A stretch of 64,000 nucleotides of DNA from Hymenobacter sp. 15J16-1T3B (GTDB taxonomy: Bacteria; Bacteroidota; Bacteroidia; Cytophagales; Hymenobacteraceae). The position numbers and the translations under genes are program-made. The stretch spans positions 1-64,000 of the forward strand of contig NZ_JAJFAV010000013.1 of assembly GCF_020711235.1 (NCBI RefSeq). Reading direction: 5' to 3'. The notes beneath the pieces were generated by a model that made no database searches, was not told the origin of the DNA, and saw nothing but the letters and a program-made list of their open reading frames with translations. Shown here in pieces: positions 25,071 to 33,000 of this stretch (positions within the stretch are counted from its first letter, which is position 1; each line of letters begins with the position of its first letter).

Positions 25071-26285
25071 TTAGTCGAACTTGATGGCTACCACCGGCTT
25101 GATGCGGGCAATGAGGTAGGTCGGAATGAGCACGGCCAATTGCGAAGTGATGAACACGGCCAGGTTGATGAGCAGGATAACCTGCACGTCCCAGTGAATC
25201 GGCACCCGGTCCATGTAGTAGTTCTCGGGGTCGAGCGGGATGGGGTGGAAATAATACTGAATGGCGCAGAAGCCCAGGGCCACCACGTTGCCCCAGAGCA
25301 TGCCTTTGAGCGTTAGATTCAGGCCGCGGAAGAAAAACATGCGGCGAATCTGGTTGTCGGTGGCGCCCAGGGCCTTGAGCACCCCGATCATATTGGTGCG
25401 CTCCAAAATCATGATGAAAATCGTCGCGACCATGTTGAAGGTAGCCACGAAGATGATCAGGATGAGGAAGATGATGACGTTGCGGTTGAGCAGCTGCAGC
25501 CAGTCGAACAGCTGGGCGTACTGGTCGGTAATCTTGTCCAGCTTCAGGTCGTAGGGCAGCGCGTTGAGGATGTTGTCGTAGGTCGGGTCGAGCTGGCGGA
25601 AGTCGCGCAGCACCACTTCGTAACCGCCCACCAAGGAGTCGGGCCAAGCATTCAGCTCCCGGATCTGGCGAATGTCGCCCATCACGTACACCTCGTCGAA
25701 CTCGTCGAGGCCGGTTTGGTAGATGCCGGCCACGTGGAAGCGGCGGATGCGCGGCGGGTTTTGGATAAAGTAGAACAAGGCCTCGTCGCCCACTTTCAGG
25801 CGCAGCTTGTCGGCCATCTTGCGCGAAATCAGCACCTGGTCGGACGCGGCCGAGTCGGGGTAGCTCAGGAACTGGCCCGCCACCAGGTTCTGGCGCATGG
25901 GTGAGCGGCCGTTCGTCTCGTCGATGCCCTTGAGCACCACGCCCATCACCTCGTCCTTGGTCTTGATAATGGCCGTTTTGCGGGCAAAGGGCTGCATGCT
26001 GAGCACCTGCGGGTAGCGGCGCATCTCCGCCGAGAGCTTGGGCCCGTTGATGGGCTCCACTTCCAGGGAGTTGTTGTTGTCGTACTTGCTGACGGTCAGG
26101 TGCGCCCCGAACGAGAAGATTTTGGCCTGGATTTCGTTGCGGAAGCCTTCCAGAATGGCAAACGACACGACCATCACGGCCAAGCCCAGCGCGATGCTGA
26201 TGATGGCAATTTTGGTAACCGACGACGTAAACGACCCCGAATCGGAGCCTGCAATCTTCTGGGATATGTACCGCGAAACGTTCAC
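25071..26285 (-). CDS. ABC transporter permease, LolC/E (FtsX) type
   Basis: The 404-residue protein starts at GTG 26285, giving VNVSRYISQKI, the usual N-terminal form of this family. The ATG-less longer frame upstream overlaps the next promoter. Four membrane helices occur in the FtsX pattern: one N-terminal (ITSSVTKIAIISIALGLAVM region), then, after a periplasmic MacB-PCD-type domain of about 230 residues, three more (VIIFLILIIFVATFNMVATI; MLWGNVVALGFCAIQYYF; VILLINLAVFITSQLAVLIP). The coupling loop ERTNMIGVLKALGATDNQIR contacts the ATPase. The family exports lipoproteins toward the outer membrane or other envelope substrates. The ATPase gene is not adjacent, which is common in Bacteroidota. 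Confidence 0.85.
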   Translation of the reverse strand: MNVSRYISQKIAGSDSGSFTSSVTKIAIISIALGLAVMVVSFAILEGFRNEIQAKIFSFGAHLTVSKYDNNNSLEVEPINGPKLSAEMRRYPQVLSMQPFARKTAIIKTKDEVMGVVLKGIDETNGRSPMRQNLVAGQFLSYPDSAASDQVLISRKMADKLRLKVGDEALFYFIQNPPRIRRFHVAGIYQTGLDEFDEVYVMGDIRQIRELNAWPDSLVGGYEVVLRDFRQLDPTYDNILNALPYDLKLDKITDQYAQLFDWLQLLNRNVIIFLILIIFVATFNMVATIFIMILERTNMIGVLKALGATDNQIRRMFFFRGLNLTLKGMLWGNVVALGFCAIQYYFHPIPLDPENYYMDRVPIHWDVQVILLINLAVFITSQLAVLIPTYLIARIKPVVAIKFD

Positions 26286-26311
26286 TGGGCGTAAAGCTAC
26301 GCGAAGCCGGC

Positions 26312-26319
26312 TAGTTTTG
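26312..26319 (+). promoter_or_regulatory. -7 promoter element of the namZ-like gene
   Basis: TAGTTTTG fits TAnnTTTG and lies 21 bases before the ATG at 26340. The first in-frame GTG (26319) overlaps it and is therefore not the start. Confidence 0.6.
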
Positions 26320-26339
26320 TGAATCTCCCACCCTCTCGG

Positions 26340-27596
26340 ATGACAACCATGATTTCCCTTGCCCTGCCCGTGCTCGGCACGCTGCTGTTGCTGCAAGATG
26401 CGGGCTGTACGCGCCCGCAGCCGGCAACGTTGCCACCAGCCCCGACCTCAACCGTAACCACCTCAACTGCCGCGGCTTCTAGTTCCGCCCCGGCCGCCGC
26501 GCCGGTGCAGGTCGGGGCCGCCCAATTCGACAAGTACCTGCCGCTGCTCAAGGGCAAGCGTGTGGGCGTGGTCGTGAACCAGACCTCCACCGTGGGCCGG
26601 GCCCTGCTGCCCGACACGCTGCTAAGCCGGGGCGTCAACATCACCGCCATTTTCGGGCCCGAGCACGGCTTCCGCGGCGAAGCCGCCGACGGGGCCACCA
26701 TCAAAGACGGCAAGGACGCGCGCACCGGCAAGCCCGTGCGCAGCCTCTACGGGGCCACCAAAAAGCCCACCGCCGAGATGCTGCAGGACGTGGACGTGCT
26801 CATTTTCGACATTCAGGACGTGGGCACGCGCTTCTACACCTACATCAGCACCATGCACTACGTGATGGAGGCCGCCGCCGAGCAGGGCAAGGCCGTCATC
26901 GTGCTCGACCGGCCCAACCCCAACGGCTGGTACGTCGACGGGCCGGTGATGGAGCCCCAGCACAAGTCGTTCGTGGGCATGCACCCCATCCCCGTGGTGC
27001 ACGGGCTGACGGTGGGCGAGCTGGCCAAGATGATCAACGGCGAGAAGTGGCTGGCCGGCGGCAAGCAGTGCCAGCTCACGGTGGTTCCCGTGGCGGGCTA
27101 CACCCACAGCACCCGCTACCAGCTGCCGGTGCGCCCCTCCCCCAACCTGCCCAACCCGCACGCCGTGTCGCTCTACCCCACCATGTGCCTGTTCGAGGGC
27201 ACCGACGTGAGCGTAGGCCGCGGCACCGACACGCCCTTCGAGGTCATCGGCGCGCCCACGCAGCCCAGCACCCGGCCCTACTCGTTTACGCCCCGCCCCA
27301 ACGCCGGCTCCACCTCCCCGCCCCAGAACGGCAAACTGTGCTACGGCCAGGATTTGCGCCAGACCGGCAACGATGTGGGCTTTACGCTGAAGTACCTCAT
27401 CGACTATTACCAGCAGAGTACGGCCAAGGATAAGTTTTTCGGCAAGTACTTCGAAGAGCTGACCGGCACGCGCACGGTGCGCGACATGATTGTGGCCGGT
27501 AAACCGGAGCCGGAAATCCGCGCGGCCTGGGAGCCGAAGCTCAGCCAGTACAAGCAGCTGCGCAAGAAGTATTTGCTGTACCCGGACTTCAAGTAA
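26340..27596 (+). CDS. NamZ-like exo-beta-N-acetylmuramidase (DUF1343)
   Basis: The 418-residue lipoprotein has a signal ending LLLQDAGC and then a Ser/Thr/Ala-Pro linker of about 35 residues. The DUF1343 body includes KRVGVVVNQTSTVGRALLPD, IFGPEHGFRGEAADGATIKD, YGATKKPTAEML, DVLIFDIQDVGTRFYTYIST, VLDRPNPNGWYVDGP and LFEGTDVSVGRGTDTPFEVI. DUF1343 members have been characterised as NamZ, exo-N-acetylmuramidases (GH171) that release MurNAc from the non-reducing ends of peptidoglycan fragments. The lipobox places it in the periplasm on a membrane. Murein recycling is the likely role. Confidence 0.88.
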   Translation: MTTMISLALPVLGTLLLLQDAGCTRPQPATLPPAPTSTVTTSTAAASSSAPAAAPVQVGAAQFDKYLPLLKGKRVGVVVNQTSTVGRALLPDTLLSRGVNITAIFGPEHGFRGEAADGATIKDGKDARTGKPVRSLYGATKKPTAEMLQDVDVLIFDIQDVGTRFYTYISTMHYVMEAAAEQGKAVIVLDRPNPNGWYVDGPVMEPQHKSFVGMHPIPVVHGLTVGELAKMINGEKWLAGGKQCQLTVVPVAGYTHSTRYQLPVRPSPNLPNPHAVSLYPTMCLFEGTDVSVGRGTDTPFEVIGAPTQPSTRPYSFTPRPNAGSTSPPQNGKLCYGQDLRQTGNDVGFTLKYLIDYYQQSTAKDKFFGKYFEELTGTRTVRDMIVAGKPEPEIRAAWEPKLSQYKQLRKKYLLYPDFK

Positions 27597-27604
27597 AGCC
27601 GTTG

Positions 27605-27943
27605 ATGAGCGAGGTCCTTGACATCTTAGCCGACCGTAAACTAAGCGCAGTTGTGTTCGTGCAGGATTACTTGCAGCTGCAATTCGATGGGGATACGATG
27701 ACGCTCTACGCTTGGCCCACCTTCTTGCTGCCGCAAGGCATCTGTAGCTTCGGCGATGTTGCTTATCGGAACGAACTGTGCTCGTTCATCACGCGAATAG
27801 TGCAACGCGTTGAATTGCTGGAGCAGCAATGCTTGACGCTCTACTTCAAAGGCACCAACGACGTCATCCGTATTCCACTGGATACTGGTCGCGAGGCTGT
27901 GTACTTTACGGAATATGACAATACCTCCTGGCTTACCCTCTGA
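27605..27943 (+). CDS. Hypothetical protein
   Basis: The 112-residue cytosolic protein begins with the ATG at 27605, eight bases after the namZ-like stop. It shows LSAVVFVQDYLQLQFDGDTM, WPTFLLPQG, YRNELCSFITRIVQRVELLE and TLYFKGTNDVIRIPLDTGRE. The alternating hydrophobic pattern suggests a beta-rich domain like those of small Bacteroidota immunity-type or unknown proteins, but I do not recognise it. Its codons are clearly less GC-rich than the neighbours', which suggests later acquisition. The gene might be co-transcribed with the preceding gene; fmt has its own promoter. Confidence 0.65.
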   Translation: MSEVLDILADRKLSAVVFVQDYLQLQFDGDTMTLYAWPTFLLPQGICSFGDVAYRNELCSFITRIVQRVELLEQQCLTLYFKGTNDVIRIPLDTGREAVYFTEYDNTSWLTL

Positions 27944-27972
27944 GCTGGCTTCACGCAATTGTAGCTTCTAGC

Positions 27973-27980
27973 TAGTTTTG
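27973..27980 (+). promoter_or_regulatory. -7 promoter element of fmt
   Basis: TAGTTTTG fits TAnnTTTG and lies 22 bases before the fmt ATG at 28003. No TTTG was found at the -33 position. Confidence 0.6.
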
Positions 27981-28002
27981 CCCGCTCATTTCTGACTTGA
28001 TT

Positions 28003-28959
28003 ATGCCCGAATCCGCCCCCCTCCGCATTGTGTTCATGGGTACGCCCGAGTTTGCGGTGCCCACCCTGGAAGCCCTGCTCACCTGGCCCGGCTGCCAGGT
28101 CGTGGCCGTCGTGACGGCGGCGGACAAGCCGGCGGGCCGCGGGCAGAAGCTGGCCGAATCGGCGGTGAAGCAGGCGGCCGTGGCGCACGGCCTACCGGTA
28201 CTGCAGCCCACCAACCTCAAGGCGCCCGAGTTTCAGGCGGAGCTACGCGCCTACGCGGCCGACTTGCAGGTGATTGTGGCGTTTCGGATGCTGCCCGAGG
28301 CCGTGTGGAGCATGCCGCGGCTGGGCTCCATCAACATCCACGCCTCCCTGCTGCCCCAGTACCGCGGCGCGGCGCCCATCAACTGGGCCATCATCCACGG
28401 CGACGCGGTGACGGGCGTTACTTCGTTTTTCCTGCAGCACGAAATCGACACGGGCAACCTGATTTTCCAGGACGAGGTGCCCATCGAGGCCGCCGACGAC
28501 TTCGGCACGGTGTACGAAAAGCTGCAGCACGCCGGCGCCGCCCTGGCGTTGCGCACGGTGCAGGCCATTGCTGCCGGCACGGCGCCGAGCATTCCGCAGC
28601 CCGCGGGGCGCGGCGAGCTGCGCCCCGCGCCCAAGTTGCAAAAGGAAACCGGCCGCCTCGACTTTCAGCAGCCCGCCGCCGCGCTGGCCAACCTGGTGCG
28701 GGGCCTCTCGCCCTGGCCCACGGCCTTTACCCAGCTGCCCGACGGCCGGGGCCTGAAAGTGTTCCGCGCCCAAGCCCTGCCCGGCGCCCCCACCGCCGAC
28801 GCGCCCGCCGGCCGCTGGCTGACCGACGGCCGCAGCTACCTGCGCGTGCAAACCCCCGACGGGCAGCTCGACCTGGTCGACATCCAGCTCGAAGGCAAAA
28901 AGCGCATGCCCGTGGCCGATTTCCTGCGCGGCTTCAACGCGGCTGTGCTGACTGCGTAG
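28003..28959 (+). CDS. fmt: Methionyl-tRNA formyltransferase
   Basis: The 318-residue enzyme formylates Met-tRNA(fMet) with 10-formyltetrahydrofolate, giving the initiator tRNA. N-terminal landmarks are RIVFMGTPEFAVPTLEALL and NIHASLLPQYRGAAPINWAI, with His and Asn of the catalytic triad and the later Asp in ITFFLQHEIDTGNL-type context (here SFFLQHEIDTGNL). The C-terminal OB-like domain ends VDIQLEGKKRMPVADFLRGF. The length is normal. The ATG at 28003 is chosen; a TTG two codons earlier is less likely. The next gene, folA, also serves folate metabolism and starts 45 bp downstream, so an operon is probable. Confidence 0.96.
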   Translation: MPESAPLRIVFMGTPEFAVPTLEALLTWPGCQVVAVVTAADKPAGRGQKLAESAVKQAAVAHGLPVLQPTNLKAPEFQAELRAYAADLQVIVAFRMLPEAVWSMPRLGSINIHASLLPQYRGAAPINWAIIHGDAVTGVTSFFLQHEIDTGNLIFQDEVPIEAADDFGTVYEKLQHAGAALALRTVQAIAAGTAPSIPQPAGRGELRPAPKLQKETGRLDFQQPAAALANLVRGLSPWPTAFTQLPDGRGLKVFRAQALPGAPTADAPAGRWLTDGRSYLRVQTPDGQLDLVDIQLEGKKRMPVADFLRGFNAAVLTA

Positions 28960-29004
28960 CCCGGCCGACCAGCCGTTTCTCACCACTTCACCTCGCTTTT
29001 CCGC

Positions 29005-29490
29005 ATGATTGCCATCGTAGTAGCCCGGGCCGACAACGGCGTTATCGGGCGCGACAACCAGTTGCCCTGGCACCTGCCGGCTGATTTGCGCCACTTCAAG
29101 CAGCTCACCAGCGGCCATCCGGTGGTGATGGGCCGCCGCACCTACGACAGCATCGGCCGGCCCCTGCCCAACCGTCGCAACGTGGTGGTGACGCGCCAGC
29201 CCGATTGGCGGGCCGAGGGCGTGGAAACGGCCCCGTCGGTACTGGACGCGCTGGAACTGGCCCGGCAGTCCGATGAGGACGTTTTCGTTATCGGCGGGGC
29301 CGAAATCTACCGCGAAGCCCTGCCCGCCGTGGACACGGTGTACCTGACCGAGGTGCACCACGCCCCCGCGGGCGACGCGGTGCTGCCCGAGTTTCCGGCC
29401 GAAACCTGGCGCGAGGAAAGCCGGGAACGGCACGAGCCCGACGACAAGCACGCCTACGCCTTCAGCTTCGTGACGCTGCGCCGCCGCTAA
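29005..29490 (+). CDS. folA: Dihydrofolate reductase
   Basis: The 161-residue enzyme reduces dihydrofolate to tetrahydrofolate with NADPH. Family motifs are IAIVVARADNGVIGRDNQLP with WHLPADLRHFK (the Met20-loop region and catalytic Asp), VVMGRRTYDSIGRPLPNR (NADPH binding), VFVIGGAEIYREALP and YLTEVHH. The length is normal for chromosomal FolA. The start is the ATG at 29005. It lies downstream of fmt, whose product uses a folate cofactor, and ends at a symmetric terminator. Confidence 0.96.
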   Translation: MIAIVVARADNGVIGRDNQLPWHLPADLRHFKQLTSGHPVVMGRRTYDSIGRPLPNRRNVVVTRQPDWRAEGVETAPSVLDALELARQSDEDVFVIGGAEIYREALPAVDTVYLTEVHHAPAGDAVLPEFPAETWREESRERHEPDDKHAYAFSFVTLRRR

Positions 29491-29514
29491 AGCCCAATTG
29501 CCCGCGCTTATTTC

Positions 29515-29552
29515 GCAAAAAAGCCCGGTTCAGCTGAACCGGGCTTTTTTGC
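29515..29552. terminator. Fully palindromic bidirectional terminator
   Basis: A perfect 38-base palindrome with half-site GCAAAAAAGCCCGGTTCAG reads the same on both strands. It ends both folA and the convergent porU2-like gene. Confidence 0.9.
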
Positions 29553-30000
29553 GGGGTATGTCTTGGGCGCTAGCGCAGCAGCACGAGCTTGCCCCAGCCG
29601 TTGTGGAAGGCTCGGTCGGCGGCGGTGCGCCGGTGCTCGACCTGGCCCTCGGGGTCGTCGAGCACCACGCGGTAGAGGTAGGTGCCGTTGGCCAGGCGCG
29701 CGCCGTACTCGTCCGTGCCGTCCCAGGCGTAGCTGGTCACGTTGTTGCCGATGCGCAAGGGGCCCAGCTCGCTCTGCAGGATTTCGCGCACCACCTTGCC
29801 CGACACGGTCAGGATCTGGATCTTCAGGTTGCGCGGCGGCGTCGAGCCGGTGAGCGTGAACACGAAGCGCGCCGTGCTCGTGATGGGGTTCGGGTAGGGA
29901 AACACGTGGGTGATGCTGGTTTTGTTCACCACCTCGAAGGTGACCCCGTAGCGCTGCGCCGCCGCCGCGTTGTCGCCCATGTCCTTGGCCTGCACCTCCA
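29551..30000 (-). repeat. 450-bp duplicate, copy 1
   Basis: This segment matches 35040-35489 with a single C/T difference (in the CTCGCTCTG / CTCGTTCTG part). It covers the last 143 codons of the PorU2-like gene and 19 bases past its stop. Outside these limits the two genes diverge clearly. Confidence 0.9.
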
Positions 30001-33000
30001 ACTTGTACACCCCGTCGGCAAGCGGCACTCGTTTGCCGTCCAGTTGGGTATCGGGCAGGTAATACACGCGGGTGCGGCCGGCCGCCGCGTCGTTGACCAA
30101 GTGGATGGCCAAGTTATTGGTCATCGGCACGACTTCCGGGGTGGTGCTGCCGGGGCGGGTGAGCAGCAGCTGCACCTTGCTCGGGTCGGTCAGCGGACGG
30201 CGCTTGTCTTCGTACTTCACGTCGACGGCGACTTCCGGCGCGGGCGAAACGATGTCGCCGTTGAGGATGTGGATGCCGTCGAAGGCCACGTCGAGCACCG
30301 GCGGCACGTTGAAGTCGGGGGCCGTGAAGCTCAGGTTCAGCTCGTTGTTGTAGTACACCTGCTCGGGCAGCTCCTGCTCGTTGGCCACAATGCGGATGGT
30401 AGCCGGCCCGCGCACCGAAGTCACGTTCAGGCGGAAGTTGTAGACGGCGGTGGAATCGGCCCCGGGCCGCTGCGAGAAGCCCGCTACCCGGCTGGCCTGT
30501 ACCGTGGTCGTTTCGGACCGGCCGCTGCTGGTTTCCGTCACGATGGCCTTGGCCCGCGCCAGATCGGCAAAGCCGGTGGGCGCCACGTTTTCGAAGTACA
30601 CCGGCACGTTCAGCATCCCCGTGCTGGTGGCCGCCGCGTTGAGTGTGGCGGCGGAGTAAGCACCGGCCGGAATGCTGGGATGGTCGCGGCGCACCACGCC
30701 TTCGGGCAGGCCCTGGTAGGTCACCAGCCACTGCTTCAGCTGCGGGGGCGTGAGGTTGACGGTATCGCGCAACTCGAGTTCCAGCGCCAGGTACGGGTAC
30801 TGCCGGGCATCGACGCTGGCCAGCGACAGGGACGGGCTGGTCACGCTCGGGTTGAGTACGGTGCGCGCGTTGCTGGCGTCGTAGCCCACCAGGCGCAGCG
30901 TGTAGCGGTCGGCCGCGGCCCCGTCGGGGCGTTTGATGGTGTGGTAGAGCGTCTGCCACTGCTGGGCCGGCCCAATGCGGGTGCTGGTGAGGGTGCCGGC
31001 GGTGTTGCGGCCGGTGAGCGTGGCGTGCAGGGTGATGATCTGCTCGTAGCGGGGCGTGGGGTCGGCCGGCGAATAAGTGGATTCCTGGGTTTGCCCGGGG
31101 AAGCCTTTGCGCAGCAGCAGCAGCAGCGGGTCACCGTCCTGCGCCGTGTTGATGAGCTGGGAGCCCATGGCGCCGAGCTGGGCTTTGAGCGCCGGCAGAA
31201 AGGAGCTGAATTCCACCCGGTTCATCGACACCAGCGCCACGTACGCCCCGGTCGGCACGTTTTGCAGGAAGGTCAGCAGTTGGGCCTGCCGCTGGGCGCT
31301 GTTGATGTTGTCCGTTTGCAGCGTCGGCCCCCAGTTATCGGTGGTGGCGAAGTGGTAAAACGGCTTGCCGACTTCGCCGCACATCTGGTAAGGGCCGCCC
31401 GGCACGTTGCCGAGCTGCCGGATGCTCACCGGGTCGAACACCGCGGCAATGATGTTGGCCGGCGACACCGTGGGCGGTATCACGGCCTGCCCGCACCCGC
31501 CGGCCGACACCAGCGCGCCGTTCACGGTGATGCCGTAGGACTGCAGAAACGTAGCCTGGCGCACCACGTCGACGTTGTTGGAGCCCACCGTTTGCAGCTG
31601 CAGCGGCACGTTGATGTTGCCAAACTCCCAGCGGCCGCTCGGCACCTGCTGCGCCACCTGCGTCTTGGCATTGTCCACCATCTGTCCGTAGTGGCTCTGC
31701 GACCAGCCGCCCGGGCTCCCGTTGATGAAACGGAACGAGCTGCGCACCCAGGAGGTATCGAGGCCGGAAGGCGCGCCGGCGGGCGCAAAGCGCACGCGCC
31801 AGTAGTACACCAGCGAGTCGCGGCCGTTGGGGCGCAAGGGCAGGTTGGGCGTCCAGGACGCTACGTCGAGGGCGTTGAGCGTGGCGCGGGCCACCGGCGC
31901 CCCGAACGAGGGAATGGTATCCAGCTGAAATTCGTAGGCGAGCGGGTTGAGCTGCGGCGTGTTGCTCTGGCCCACCAGCCGCACATTCGTCCGCCCCACA
32001 ATGGCGTAAGGCGAAGGGTTCAGAATGGTGATGCCGCCGTTGAGGAAGTTGTAGGTCAGCGAGGCGGAGTTGTTGGTTTCCAGCAGCTCCGGAATCACGT
32101 TGGGGTTGTCGATGCGGACGGTGAACGTGTTGTTGCCAAACACCGCCGCCGCGGACGGGTTAGTCAGGGCCACCACCAGTACGGTATCCCGCAGAAAATA
32201 CGGGATGACAACCGGGGGCACCGGCAACGTGGTGCTGCCGCTCGGGCCCACCACGGTCCGGTCCACGGTGATGCGGATGCTGCGCACGGGCTCGATTCGG
32301 CCGTAGTTGCTCAGGCGCAGGCGTAGGTTGAAGCCCGGCGAGGAAGCCAGCACCCGCCCGCCGCTGGTGGCCTCGATGCTGATGGGCGCTACGCCCGGGG
32401 TGAACTGGTAATCGGGCAGGGCCGGCGAAAACAGCCCCACGGCCGGGTCGCCGTGCCAAGTGAAGTTGGTCATCATGGCCTGGCCCGTCAGGCTGGCCGG
32501 AATGCTGCTGTAGCGCGGAATGGTGTGCAGCCGCCGCAGCACCTCGGCCTGAATGGCCGGAATGGGCTTGCCGTGCCACGCCGCTTCGCGGAACATCACC
32601 CGGTACACCAGCTTCATGTACGTGTCCAGGTTGGGCGCATCGTCCAGGTCGGATTCGGCCAGCCAGCCAATGGCGCCTTTGCCCTCGGCCAGAATCCAGT
32701 CTTCGGGCAACGAGCCCAGGGCGGCGGACGCGGTGCGGCCGATTGCGCAGCCGGCCGCCATAAACACGGGGTACTTGCCGCCCTGCGCGTAGCCGCTGCC
32801 GGGGTGCTTGATGGACGGCGGCTGCATGTCGATGGTGCCGTCGGAGCCGTGACCGAAATAGGTCATCAGGGCCACCCCGGCGTTGATCTGGGGCACAATG
32901 TTGGCGCTGCCGGGGCCGTTGACGGGGTTGATCAGGGTCGTGACGTTGGCCCCGAACAGCGGCTTGCGGGCCGTGTCGGCGTAGGCCTGCAGGTAGCTGC

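Noticed and set aside
29498-32326. Long open frame on the plus strand (942 codons)
   Set aside because: It is the opposite-strand shadow of the PorU2-like copy A, with an Arg/His/Gly/Val-rich composition and no domain; the minus-strand protein is clearly real.
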